Assembly: GCA_029204225.1 (NCBI GenBank)
Contig: CM055092.1
Location: forward strand, 76,951,679 to 77,015,678
Length of the DNA: 64,000 nt
Direction of reading: 5' to 3'
Source of the DNA: Diphasiastrum complanatum
Lineage: Eukaryota; Streptophyta; Lycopodiopsida; Lycopodiales; Lycopodiaceae
The notes under the pieces were generated by a model. The model ran no database searches and was not told the origin of the DNA. It saw only the letters and a list, made by a program, of their open reading frames with translations. Shown here in pieces: positions 23,694-35,124 of this stretch. A program made the translations under genes and the position numbers. Positions within the stretch are counted from its first letter, which is position 1, and every line of letters begins with the position of its first letter.

Positions 23694-25970
23694 GTGAAAC
23701 GTCCTCGTGAACATATCATCTTCATTTTGAGGATTATTTGAGAAACATTCTTGTTCGTCAGATTTTCGTTGAGGCGAAAAGATATTTCTTTGTGTATTTT
23801 GTCCTTTAGAAATTTCTTCATCTTAGAGAATATGTGTCTTGCTGTTTCTTTAATTGAATACTTTGTTTTGAGTTGATCTTTGAATTGCTAATGAAAACTA
23901 GAATCAAACTTCAAATCATCTTTAAACTTAAAAAATTCAACATCCCATAGAAACATCACCACGATAAAGGCACGAATGAATATTCATGAATGATTCAATT
24001 CTTCATATAATTTCTGAGCAAGCTCCAAGTTCTGTTGAGCTTCAATCAAGAGCAAGTCTTCTTTTGATTTTGTATAGTGGCCAACTAGTAAGTTGCCGAA
24101 TTATTCTAACTTAACTGGGAGTAATGTTCCATCGAACAGCTCCTGGGTTTACTTGGTATCTTCATCTGAATCACTATGTAGAGTGATTTCTTTACAGTAA
24201 CGAGCTGAAAATCTAATAAAATTACTTTTAACATAAAGATTCTGAACAAAAAATAATGTCCGCCGCAAAGGTACCAAACTGCCAAAATGTATATGTACAG
24301 AATCGCTTATAACGAAATGACTTCCTTCTATCTTGCAAATTATGGCGAATCTCCGCAAAATATTTTGCAAGGTTTCGCTCCCAATCCACTTAAAGACTGA
24401 ATAATTTCGGATAAGCCATATTTATATTAATCAGCAAATCTGCATCGTTGAATGCACCTAAATCTGAAACAACTTGTGGTTTGTACAGCTGAAACTGCGA
24501 CTTGCGCTTCAAAAAATGTCGCTTATTATCTTCGTTCCGCAAAAATTGAAGTTCTTTGATACGAATATATTTGAGAGCATACATAGCCGAAGAGCCTATG
24601 TATAACTCTGCTGATCCGAAAGTTACGACCTGGAACTTACCCTGGATTATGCCCCAGCAGTGACATCCTTTTTGCTCGATAGAAAGCTGGGCCCATAACT
24701 AGAGAAAGTCGTCCGTCTTTCAAGGTCGCTTCCATTCGTCGAAGGCGATGCCTACTGCGTTTGGTAGCATCATGTAATCCACACACCATTGCAACTCAAT
24801 ATTAAAAGCATGTGGACACCATTTTCAGAAGCATTTAGCAAATGCACGGAATCTATCAGCACATACCTTCGACTGATTTTGTCGCATTTGCTTTGGCTGT
24901 GTAGATGTAGTTGCCAAGTCCTGAGTTTGCAACTCAGCAACCAACTTCTGATCTTCCATTCGTTGCTTAAGATTTGACAGCTCCTGTTCGAGCTGGTCAA
25001 TCTTCGTGATAGCCTCCAAGAATATCCAGATACATGTTCAATCTCCCAATAGACGCACCAATGTTAGGGTTTTTTGGACGGGGAATTGGTCTCGCCCAAA
25101 AGTCCTAAAAGGGTAAGCCCTATGTGAGTAACAGAGGTACCACCACATCCAATCCTGAGGGCCTTCTTTGTCACCCCATGCTCCCCAGTCGATGAGAGTT
25201 TTCCACGCCCTCAAAGGTACGACTGCAAGGAGGGGTGCTAGCCTTATGGTTCAATAATTCGGTAGCTTTCTAGGTCCATGTTTCCATTCCCAATTCTCTT
25301 ATTTCTAGATCATGATTTCCTCATGAAAGTCGGCTCCTTGATGATGGTCTGAGGCTCCGGTGCAGGCAAGCACAACTTGGATTTGCTATGTGAGATCATC
25401 AATTTGAAGAAGGGCCTGAAGGTATTCATCATGTGCATCGGGCCTGCTGCAAGATGGGGTGGCATAACTCGAGAGCTCCTTTAACTCAGCCAACTCTTCC
25501 TCGACAAGAGCCTTCGCATCCTCGAACGGTTGTAAGAACTTGACTCAAATTTTTTTGAGCATCTGGCCTTGGAGCTGGTTCAGCTTCGTGAGATCGACAG
25601 TGATTGACCCTGCATTGGTGCTTAGAGACAGAGCAGCTTCTGCCTTTAGTCTTGGCATTCGCTCCTCTTGTAAATATTTCTCGAGTGCGACATTATGTTG
25701 ATTCGCAGCCAAAAGTTGATGCTTCAAAGAAATGTTTTGAGTCTGAAAATTGTCAGACTTGGCTTGAATTGCCTTATTTGTCTACCTCAAAGAATCAGCT
25801 TCCTTTATGAGAGTCTGAAGCTGTGTTTTGAGAGAACGATGTTGTTCGATCAGCTTCGTGTTGTCTGATTTGAGCAAATCGATCTTCTCGAAGGACTCCT
25901 TCAGAGAGTCTAGTGATTTTCTCTCTGAGGTGATAAACTGCATCGTGAGTTGTCTGTGATACTTGTCAAA
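23694..25970 (-). pseudogene. Element A 3' region: coiled-coil continuation of the extra ORF
   Basis: Downstream of the stop at 25971 the minus strand stays protein-like in broken frames. A glutamine/leucine-rich coiled coil runs through 25960-25380 (IDLLKSDNTKLIEQH, NVALEKYLQEE). A second coiled coil is at 25019-24825 (KIDQLEQELSNLKQR). Charged segments follow near 24584-24390 and 24370-24149, and EAQQNLELAQKLYEEL near 24030. Together with 25971-26975 this would have been one long 3' protein. The stretch 25020-25380 interrupts the coiled coil and may be an insertion. It ends at the polypurine tract of the LTR. Confidence 0.5.
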
Positions 25971-26975
25971 CTAATATACTTCAGCCACTAGATTCTTGGC
26001 TTTCTCTATCATGGATTGAAACCACTGGGGCTGGTCGTCTGGTTCTTCTTCATCTGCCACAAGTGCCCCAGTGTCGCCTTCAGCAACTATTCGTCCTTTG
26101 TCGGATGTGTCGGACTGGATTGCGTCATCCTCAGAGGTGGATGCACTCTGCTGCTTCTGAGATGTGGAAGTAGATGCTGGCTTTGATGAATCAGCAGCAG
26201 CAGCAGCTCCATCGGTTTCCATTGCAACAGCTTCACTCTCCATAGCAGTGGTGGCTGCTACTTCGACTGCTGGTGCAGCATCGGATGGAACCGGAATAGG
26301 AACAGAAATAAGACTCAAAAGATCAATTGGCTTGGGAGCCAACATCCTTCCCATCAGTAGTATTTTCTCTTGCTTAGTCAAAATTTGAAAATGAGCGCAT
26401 AGGCGAGAAACATGGGCTCCGACTCCAGAAAACTTTTGATGTTTGATCCAGTGCAAAAAAGCTTTGTATGTGATAACGCCGAAGCACACTGGATTACCCG
26501 CAAGCACATCCAATATGTAGCCAAAATTTTGAACTGAAATTGTCGCATCCGCATCCGTAAAAAATATGGCTTGGTTTGCGTATTTACAAAATAGTTTGAA
26601 TGTTGCATCTCGGATCATAGAGATTTTGTACCCCTTCGTGGGTATGAAGTAGTTGCTTAGGAAGTGGGCAACTTCATCCACCGAATCTTTATTTGTCGCA
26701 ACCGGCTTCCCATCCAATGGTAGTCCAAGGGCTGTGCAAAACAAATCTTCAGAGATGGTGAAGAATTTGCCTCGTACGTGAACTTTGAATTTCTCCTCCA
26801 AAATTGAATGGATAGAGTTCACAAACTCAGTACTGACTTCAGAGAGGATGATGGAGGGGTCCACTTTCAAATCACCCAACCTGCATCGATCCAAAAAGGA
26901 CTGGATGGATGCCAGACGGATTCCTGCATGTGCTTTCCAAATGATATTAGAGCTAGAGCTTGATCTAGAAGCCAT
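25971..26975 (-). CDS. Element A 3' extra ORF, N-terminal part
   Basis: The 334-codon frame from the ATG at 26975 (MASRSSSSSN) is open. An upstream in-frame ATG at 27176 would add 67 hydrophobic residues, but the MAS start matches element E's ORF, so I prefer it. Residues 1-225 look globular (EFVNSIHSILEEKFKVHVRG, then FTISEDLFCTALGLPLDG), resembling the plant transposon protein families found in gypsy 3' ORFs. Residues about 230-334 are Ala/Ser/Thr rich and then acidic (low complexity). A stop at 25971 separates it from the coiled-coil region. It belongs to element A by position before the 3' LTR; a host origin is unlikely. Function unknown. Confidence 0.6.
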   Translation of the reverse strand: MASRSSSSSNIIWKAHAGIRLASIQSFLDRCRLGDLKVDPSIILSEVSTEFVNSIHSILEEKFKVHVRGKFFTISEDLFCTALGLPLDGKPVATNKDSVDEVAHFLSNYFIPTKGYKISMIRDATFKLFCKYANQAIFFTDADATISVQNFGYILDVLAGNPVCFGVITYKAFLHWIKHQKFSGVGAHVSRLCAHFQILTKQEKILLMGRMLAPKPIDLLSLISVPIPVPSDAAPAVEVAATTAMESEAVAMETDGAAAAADSSKPASTSTSQKQQSASTSEDDAIQSDTSDKGRIVAEGDTGALVADEEEPDDQPQWFQSMIEKAKNLVAEVY

Positions 26976-27430
26976 TGTTCGAATGTTTAACGATAGCTCC
27001 GTAGATCGCAATAGTTCGCAAAAGAGTGCTTTGATCGCAAAGAGAATGAGCGCAGAAAAGCATAAACTCGTAGGTAGAAAGTGTAAAGAAGAAAAATGGA
27101 AAATAACTCTGATACGCAGTAGTGGTGTGGAAGGGATGATGACATGGCATGGTGACTTGACATCTGTCACTTCCATTTATGGAGGATGTGCATGGCTCAG
27201 TGTTTGAAACTATAATTTGCCACATCGATTTTTAATGATGGAAGACCGTTTGTGAAAAGAAAAAATAAATTAAGGAGAAACAATATCTGTGAGTGTACAC
27301 ACGTGTGAATAATGATGATCATGTGGCCATCATCTTTAATGCAATTAAACAGAAAAGTTCATTAGGCAAGAAAGAAGTAGTACTAAAAGAACATTCACAC
27401 TCACAATCAGTCAGCTTAATTTTCAAAGTC
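26976..27430 (-). other. Element A leader of the extra ORF and inversion breakpoint zone
   Basis: Read on the minus strand, the sequence just upstream of the extra ORF should continue back into element A integrase, but no integrase sequence is found. Somewhere above about 27200 it changes to the leader of element B. A CACACGTGTG palindrome lies at 27299-27308. The exact junction cannot be placed by eye. Confidence 0.4.
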
Positions 27431-28644
27431 TACCATTGCCTCTTGGGATTTCAATCATAAAACTTCAGATGCTCATATCTCTGGCTACAGGACACCAAAT
27501 TGGGTGCTATAAAGCTCAGTACATAGGGAGACCCAGTGAACAAGACACTTGCCATGTGAGCCTGCCACCTAGGACTCATACATGCGAGTTCAAAACATCC
27601 AATTAAGCTGTAGGAGGGCGCACTTTTCAAGACCAATATGTCAAAAAACATGCAAACACTCAACCAAGCCTAAAAGTGATGATCCAAACAGTCTTAAATG
27701 ATCTCTAAGAGTTCCATGAAGCCTTCATACAGATCCTATTAAGCAGTATGGGCTGAGAACCATGAATTCTTGGTTTCTAGAAGTCAAAGTTGCTACAAAC
27801 TTGATGGAATTGAAACATAAGCCTCTACCCATCACTTTACAGGTCTGATAGCTTGCTGGGAAGGTAAAAAGAAATACAAATCATGCTGGAAAAAATCCAG
27901 AATGTTCCTTTATGGATTTAGAGAAATCCATCCTCCAAAATTCACCAATATTGGACAATTTTTGACACTTTTTGACTTCCTACAAACCTAATTGCTGGAA
28001 TTCTTGGCTCTAACTTCTAGGACAGCTTCAAAAGACTATGATTCATCTTTTTCCAGCTTCAATTGATGTTCAACAACCTCCTACCATCCAATTTCATGAA
28101 AAAACAAGCAAAAATCATGAATTTTAGCCCTTTCTAGGTTTTTTCACCATGCACAATTGGAAATTAATGGCAAGAACGTTTTCCAAATCCACATGCAATC
28201 CAAAATATAGATTTACAACCAATCAATTGATCTGATCTTGCTATATTTTGAATTCTACCCTCCATTTTGTGCCAAAAACATGGAAAACAAGCCAAATTTG
28301 GCCACAAAAGAGCCTAGAATCCAAATACATGGAAAGATCCAACACACAAACTGAATTTCAACTACTTCAAAGTGAATTAACTTGCTGGAAACTTCAGATC
28401 CTTCACTAGTTTTGAGATACACATGCTAAAACTCCAAAAAAGACACCAAAATTGATTTCCTAGCACAATTCACCATAAACCACAATGAATTTGAGAGAGA
28501 TATGGAACATGCAAATTGAATTTGGGAAGATCCACCAACTTGCAACCTTGATTCTCTCCTTGGATGAGAATACTTGTTGAATACCACCAAGCTCCAATGA
28601 AAAGCCCCACCTCTCCAAGCTTGTAAGCCTTGCTTAGATACCAC
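27431..28644 (-). mobile_element. Element B leader next to its 5' LTR
   Basis: This is minus-strand sequence that begins with a primer-site-like TGGTATCTAAGCAAGG (complement of about 28628-28643), directly after the element B 5' LTR. No gag or pol domain is recognisable in the following 1.2 kb. Element B was therefore either non-autonomous or lost its central part. Confidence 0.55.
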
Positions 28645-29166
28645 TATAAGGGGAGCTTCTTAGATCTTGCTTACAAATCCTAAACACACAGGATAAAACA
28701 TTGTGGAGAAACCAGCCAACCCAAGTAGAAGCATTCAATCAATCTCTAGAAGCCTCACCCCCAAGCCAAGGAACAAGAAGCATGAATGTAGAGTGAGAGC
28801 CTGACAATGAATCAAGAACCATGATGAGGAGTAGGGCGAGTTTGGACCTCTTATATAGAGCCAAAAGCATCCTGGGCACATAGCCATGCATAGCCCTATG
28901 TTCCCTATACATAGATTCACCTAGAATAGAGTCCTATGCATGGACCAACTATTCATAGAATTGCTATTGATAACTCTACACATGCATACACTGTCTCATA
29001 CCTTGTCTAAACTCCATTTAGTGTGTTCTGGGCCTCACAAGGATATTAGTTACTTTCGGGTCATGTCCAGTATGACGTGGCATAACTAACAGCTTGTTTC
29101 ACTGGAGTACCGTGTATCCAAGATTAGGAGTATACTGTGTCCTATGTACTGGTCATGGATATAACA
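28645..29166 (-). mobile_element. 5' LTR of gypsy element B (minus strand)
   Basis: This 522-bp block is the inverted counterpart of 40604-41126. On the minus strand it starts TGTTATATCCATGACC, contains a TATA-like CTCTATATAAGAGG (about 28850), and ends CCTTATA, followed by a primer-like site. The flanking pentamer is TGAAG on the minus strand (29167-29171), the same as the pentamer after the 3' LTR at 41127-41131. Confidence 0.93.
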
Positions 29167-29385
29167 CTTCACAACATTTATTAGAAATCAAAAGGTACTA
29201 TACAACCAATTTCACCTATTAATCCATGTCTTCATTGTAATCTTCTAAGTTCTCCAATATTTACTCACACTCATGCTTCTAGCCAAATTTCCTGTTTGAC
29301 TCCTTGTCTTCTCTAATGTTCTCTTCTCTCAATGGATTTATTGGTCTCTATTAGGCCAATAGAACTCTCTTTTGACCAAGTCAAG
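29167..29385 (-). pseudogene. Gypsy element D: integrase H2C2 region, right part
   Basis: Minus-strand translation from 29385 reads DLVKREFYWPN, the second half of the GHPG...KTL...V...FYWP signature of gypsy integrase. The first half is at 33212-33245 on the minus strand, across element C. Beyond it the frame decays. The left end is the element B target site. Confidence 0.75.
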
Positions 29386-29827
29386 TGTTATGTCCATGTC
29401 CAGTATGTGGGATTTGGAATAATTTATGACATGGATAGTTGGTCACTCCAGTGTATATGGTTATTGGTTATGCCTCATCATTCCGGGCTTGGCCAATAAA
29501 GTAATTAGTAATCATATGAGGGCCCAGACCTATAATTGGACATAGGAGCACTTGCATGGTGTTTGACTGCTATAATGCAAGAATAGGAGGTCAATTGCTA
29601 TTCCTGGTTGCATGGGGATCCTAAGAGGAATATTCTCTCCTCATGGGAGAGAATATATACTAGTGAAAACTTGCCCATCTACCAGGAGCCCCTCCTTTCT
29701 TGTATTCATTCACCATGGCATGGGAGTGAAGTGATAGGGGACTAGCCATTTCTCATTGATTGGATGGTTTTGCTCCACAAGTGTCCTTTTTGTTGCATAC
29801 AACAGAATCTAGTAAATGATCCTTACA
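29386..29827 (+). mobile_element. 5' LTR of gypsy element C
   Basis: This 442-bp LTR starts TGTTATGTCCATGTCC and ends GATCCTTACA. A primer-like TGGTATAATGAGATAGC follows at 29829. It is a direct-orientation partner of 32734-33211. TCAAG at 29381-29385 is the target duplication. The opening 20 bp are nearly the same as those of element B, so B and C are related families. Confidence 0.93.
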
Positions 29828-32733
29828 GTGGTATAATGAGATAGCATGTGGGATCCTATATCTCATAATTTCCCAAAATACCCAAAATAAAAATGTTAGT
29901 ATGGCCATTACAAAATCTGGAAGCCCTGAAATTTATTTCTCTCTTATGTTGAGCCTCTACTTTCTAGAAATCTCTTTAATACGAGACAATTTGATTGAGA
30001 TTCATATAATTCCTTCTAGTGTAGAACTTGGTTCTGAAGGACTGATAAAGTTATATGAAATTATATTTTGAAATATGATTTGTGAATATAGCTCAGAATC
30101 TATTGATCGTTTCAATTGACTAAGTGGAATTTAGACTTCCTGAACCCAAATGTGTATCTCTATTTAATAGTTGATTATAGAGATGTAATATTTCTATCAC
30201 TTGGGATAAGATATTCTATGATTTTGTTGAAAAAAATCCAGTATGTGTGCAAAGGTAGAACTATTCAATTGAAAAAGAGGGAACTCTACATGATTATTTT
30301 GAGTAATCTGGAACTAGAGAAGTGTTGTGGATGTTGAGCTGTGAGATATTTATGAATATGAAAAGTAGTGGTAAAGATTAAATTAAGGTTCAGTGATTAT
30401 TGTCAAATACCATTTTATTATGGATTGGATCAGAAGAATAAAGCTTTAAGCTTAACCTTATGTCCAAAGATGTCTGTATAAGTCGGCCTAATCTTGGTTT
30501 GTACACTAAGATCTGAAGTAGGCTTATTGGTTGAAGAAATTTTGTTAATAAGAGTTAGATGCCATGGAAATATTGTGATGTGGAATCATTCACTTCAGAT
30601 ATGCTATTTACTCATGAGAAATAGAGTTTGCTTGTAGCTAAATTGCAATATTCTCAATGAGGTAATGTGAGTAACATATGCAGATTATGGATATTTGCCA
30701 GTTATGTATAGGAACATAGTTGGATATGTTGCTTATGTACATCTTAATCTTGTGGATCTGCTATGTGTTTCCTATGTACTGAGTTTATATCGTATACTTA
30801 AACTAGTCAGAGTGCATAGACATATGAACAAGTAATGTGTGGAATAGTTACTTGTAGGTTAATGGTTCTTTCTATAGAAAGGATAATTCATCAACTTATT
30901 GATGGTTTGGATGAGGATCTAAATGTGGTATTGTTTCGGAATTTGTGAATTCGATACCTAGACATTTAAGATTTCTAAATCATTTACAATTGACTTCAAT
31001 AATTGGAGTACTCATGTCTAGAAGTCAATTGGATAAATAAGCAGTGTGAAGATAAATTCACCATGAACTGTTTATTTTGATCTATATTGCTTATAAGACA
31101 CATGATTTGTGAGTCATCTGAATTCATTTATGATGTGTGCAAAGAATATAAAAGATTCTTGATAGTGAATATTTCTTGAATGAGAAATATATTATGAGTT
31201 ATTGACTGAATCTCAGTGAGCTCGTATTGGATGACATAGTCTAACTAATATCAAGGATAACCACTGAATTCAGTTGGAATTCAACAAAACTTTGTAATAT
31301 CTAGATGTTATTCTAGGTGATTGTATAAACTTGACATTGTCAAAGACAAATGTTATAATAGTCTTTAACTACTTGGTTGATTGTAGAATTTGGAACTCAT
31401 ATCTGGTTAAGAATCGGGTTGGAAGAGTATACTTGGAATCTAGTAATTTTTCTTGTAGAAAAGATTCCAGCATGTTTCTTATATTTCCAGAGTGGTATGT
31501 TATACATATACTCCAGTATCTTTTCATGATTAAGTATGGTTTTGGAATCCTATAAATTATGATTGACGAGTCATAAGATTCTAAATGTTATGATTGAAAA
31601 ATCATAATTGATACTTAATGGACATTAGAAGATTATAAAAAAATATGATGATTCTTAAGAGATGAGTAAGTCTTGATCAATTGGGAAAGTCAAGGATTAA
31701 GATTTGTTATTTGAACTCTAAATTCTTTTACTCCAATGCATATTTGAAATTATGTACATCTCACAAGCATTTTCATTAAATAGTTGCTTACTTATGAAAA
31801 ATTTGCTTACCTTTATAGATTGTAGTCAAGGAATTCTTGTGTACGATTTTCAACCTAAAACCTTTGGTTAATTAGGAGCAATTCAGTCTATCAAGATTGA
31901 ATGGTTGCTTTTTCTTTGCATATGTTGCTAGGAATAGAGTGCTTAACTCAAGAGAGTAACTGGATCACTCAGGACTGAGTTAAATTCATTTTTATCTTGA
32001 TGGATCTCCTAGAGATTTTGGTAGGATGAATGGTTGTACCTTAGTTTTTTGGAAAAATTCCAAGTGTATTGGTACCAAAAAGCATTTATGACAAGTCTAC
32101 AAGTAATTGTGGATAGTCTTGGACTATAATTATTTGGATATTTAGCTTTTGAACATTGATTTCCAATGTAAGGTGACATTTCACCCATAGTTTCATGTAA
32201 ATTGAGTTTACATGAAGGTGACGTTACTAGATTGGAGAGAATCAGAACCAATAGGAAAATTTATCTCTTAGTGTACTTCTAAAGGTTGATATAGTACTTC
32301 AATGCAAAGATAGATAATTTGAAAATTATTCCATCTCTAAGTACGTATTTGATATTGAAGTCAAACTATTGATTGATTTTCAGGGTAAATGTGAAAGTTA
32401 AAAGATTGATTTGTTAGCTTTTGAGCTTGATCTTCAAGTTGGTCGACTGCTCATCCAGAGTATCATGTAGTCTTAGTTTATATGATGATGACAGTTGGAT
32501 ATATTGAATATTTTGTCCATTTGGAGGACTTATCACTCAATGTACCTTTGGATCCTGAAAGAGTACTTTGAATCAGAGATAAACAATTGAGAAATTGTTT
32601 AATCTCTGAGTGCTTGCTTAGGTTGGTTGGTCAGATTGAGGACAATGATTCATGGGAAAAAGTTAAAAGCATACAAATTGGATCTTCCCTAGTTACTCGT
32701 TCTGAGGACAAAACTGGTTTCAGGGGGAAAGAA
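29828..32733 (+). pseudogene. Element C interior, strongly decayed
   Basis: No gag, protease or RT is recognisable and stops are dense. The only clear protein homology is at the 3' end. Near 32170-32260 an HPxFHV...LSLHEGD stretch, and at 32430-32730 a second version ending in LEDLSLNVPLDPERV, DKQLRNC and DDSWEK-like words, match the C-terminal part of element B pol at 40310-40545. The 3' pol end is therefore present twice. A polypurine tract CAGGGGGAAAGAA (about 32721-32733) precedes the 3' LTR. Confidence 0.7.
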
Positions 32734-33211
32734 TGTTACGTCCATGTCCAGTATGTGGGATTCGGAATAATTCTTGACATGGATAGCCGGTCACTCCAGT
32801 GTATGTGGTTATAGAGTTATGCCTAGTCATTTCGGGCTTGGCCGAAGAAGTAATTAATAATCATATGAGGGCCCAGACCTATAATTGGACATAAGAGCAC
32901 TTGCATGGTGTTTGACTGCTATAATGCAAGAATAGGAGGTCAATTGCTAATTCAGGTTGCATGGAGAGGAATATTCTCTTCTCTTGGGAGAGAATATATA
33001 CTAGTGGAAACTCGCTCATCTACCTATTGGATTTTTTTATCCTTGAAGCCAGGAGCCCCTCCTCTCTTGCATTCATTCACTATGGCATGGGGGTGAAGTG
33101 GTTAGGGTATTGACTAGCCATTTTATGTTGGTTGGGTGGTTTTGCTCCACAAGTGTCCTTTTGGTTGCATGCAACAGGATATCATCGGATCTTCACTAGG
33201 CGATCCTGTGA
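32734..33211 (+). mobile_element. 3' LTR of gypsy element C
   Basis: This 478-bp LTR starts TGTTACGTCCATGTCC and ends GATCCTGTGA (a mutated CA end). TCAAG follows at 33212-33216, identical to the left flank. It carries a roughly 24-bp extra segment (near 33022-33048) absent from the 5' LTR. Confidence 0.92.
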
Positions 33212-33773
33212 TCAAGAGTCTTGTGTATACCGGGATGTCCTACATAGGGTATGTCATGACATTCAAACAAAATCTTATGTTTGAGCTCATCATCATCTGG
33301 TACACAAACTTTCCCATTCCAAAATACCAAACAATCCCAAATGGTAAACTATTCCACAATCTTCTTATCTTTCCTTGTTAGTTAGTTGGCAAGGCTTCCA
33401 TTTAATCATGTATGACTTGAATATGGCTTGAGTTAATAAAATTCCTTTTGACCAAGTCAAGAGTCTTTTGTATATTAGGATGTCCTACAGGGGGTATAAA
33501 ATGACATTCAAACAAAATTGAGCTCATCATCCTCTGGTACACAAGCTTTCTTATTCTGAAATAACAATTCATCCCGAATGGTAAATTGTTCTACAATCTT
33601 CTTATCTTTCTTTGTTAGCTGAGACCCATGTGAACTCTTCTTGAACACTATCCTCATTAATTCTTCAAGTTTAGAAACAATGTTCTAAATATGGACAAAA
33701 TGAGAATCACTTGTATACCATCCTTTTTGAAAGATATAGATTCGTAAAAATCTAGGTGAAAGACAACTCATAG
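33212..33773 (-). pseudogene. Gypsy element D: RNase H-integrase linker, internally duplicated
   Basis: Minus-strand frames read a linker (KKDKKIVEQFTIRDELLFQN, then KACVPEDDEL) at about 33625-33515, and again in a second version (GKVCVPDDDEL) at about 33370-33270, followed by YVGHPGIHKTLD ending at 33212. The two versions form a direct repeat with a period of about 250 bp (33206-33400 and 33457-33623). The upstream end at 33773 continues from 22410 across element A, and the downstream end continues at 29385 across element C. Confidence 0.75.
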
Positions 33774-33778
33774 TTCAC

Positions 33779-35042
33779 TGTGATGCCACGAAAATGTTAA
33801 ATATTGAATATCAACATAAATATGGCATGATATACTCGAAAATGAAGATATGAGCCGGTTAAGTATAAATCATGAAGAGGTCTAAGTCATTTTTTGGGAA
33901 TATATCTCCTAAGTACTTGCCTTGTAATTAAGGACAAGACCTTTAAAAGGAAAAGACATTGTCTTGGATAACCTTTACTAGGTCATCCATACGAAACGAC
34001 TAGATATGAAAAGACATGTTAAACTAGAGTAACTTTAACTCATAGTTAAGTATACCTCCTATGGTATAGTTGAACGTATTTTCAGTCTAATTGTTAACTA
34101 GACCCTTTCGCGGGAGCGACGCACCTATTGTTTAAGAGGTGTGTTTGTTCGCCCCATAGAACATATATAGATCTCAGACTTCAGTCTCGATCATCGAGAG
34201 AGAAGAGTTTATGCTTATGTAAGAGATTGAAGAAGTGAATAGAGTTTTGTGAGTTATTCTCTCTTATCGCTGTTCTCCGCACTGTTCAGTGTGAGTGATC
34301 TTGAGTCTGCTAACAATCTCTAACACATTTCATGAATTACTCTATGATTAGACAGACACTCTAGTGCATTACAGTCGTTTGCTGTGTTTTCGTAAAGCAT
34401 GCTCTAAAGAACTGTTTTAAAACCATCTTATTCGTCTGTCGTGAATACTTTCTTTTCGGCACTAAAATAACGACTATCTTTGGTACAGTTTAGCACGATC
34501 ATTGAATAGCGCTATATGTATACATATGAGATGACAGTCCCTGTCTGAAGAATTGAGTCTTTGATCTGTTTTCCTGATTGGCATTGACATAAGTTTCTAA
34601 CGTATTCTAAAACTCTTCGTGTTCTTTAACCATTAAGTTGGGCTTTAGTTGTTGAGGACTTCTATCTAGAAACGAATAGTTCGCGAACGCGATTAATTAA
34701 TTCTTTGCACAGTTGCGAATACATCAAACATTTCTCGATTCTCTGTTGACACCTTAATCAGCCAGAGTGTAGTACTACTGTACTACTCTGATAACATCTC
34801 ATCTGTAGAACGCGCTTCCTTCAATTCGATAGAGGCCAGATTGTCGTTCTGAATTTATTAATATTACCCATTCCAAACATAAGTAATACTGGTTACTTTT
34901 TAATGTCTGTCGACAACCAGAATAACACTTGAAACCACTTGTCATAAATTGTACTAAAAACATAACTTTCTAACGTTGTCCTCTGTGGGAACGACATTAT
35001 TTACTATAAAATCTATATTAACTTTGTTGGTATAGTACGACA
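33779..35042 (+). mobile_element. 5' LTR of gypsy element A
   Basis: This 1264-bp LTR starts TGTGATGCCACG and ends CGACA, preceded by TTCAC (33774-33778). It is the inverted partner of 22411-23676, with scattered substitutions. A TATA-like ACATATATAGATC lies at about 34162. A tRNA-type primer site follows 11 bp after its end. Confidence 0.93.
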
Positions 35043-35053
35043 TATACCAATTT

Positions 35054-35073
35054 TTGGCACCGTTGCCGGGGAT
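35054..35073 (+). promoter_or_regulatory. Primer binding site of element A
   Basis: TTGGCACCGTTGCCGGGGAT closely resembles the TGGCGCCGTTGCCGGGGA site of plant Athila/Tat-type gypsy elements, which pairs with the 3' end of tRNA-Asp. This matches the element's long LTR and 3' extra ORF. The lineage assignment is inference from this site. Confidence 0.8.
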
Positions 35074-35124
35074 AGTTTAGGAAAGTTATAAGAAATCTGA
35101 CAAATCTATCTCCATCTCTAGTGT

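Noticed and set aside
28426-28920. Minus-strand open frames of 61-72 codons
   Set aside because: They lie in the element B 5' LTR and leader; the same open frame recurs in the 3' LTR at 40852-41091, so it is LTR sequence rather than a gene.
22411-35042. Reading the inverted element A LTRs as one giant foldback transposon
   Set aside because: Polypurine tract and primer-site positions show that one copy is a 3' LTR and the other a 5' LTR of a single gypsy element. The TTCAC flanks and element D continuity fit an inversion instead.
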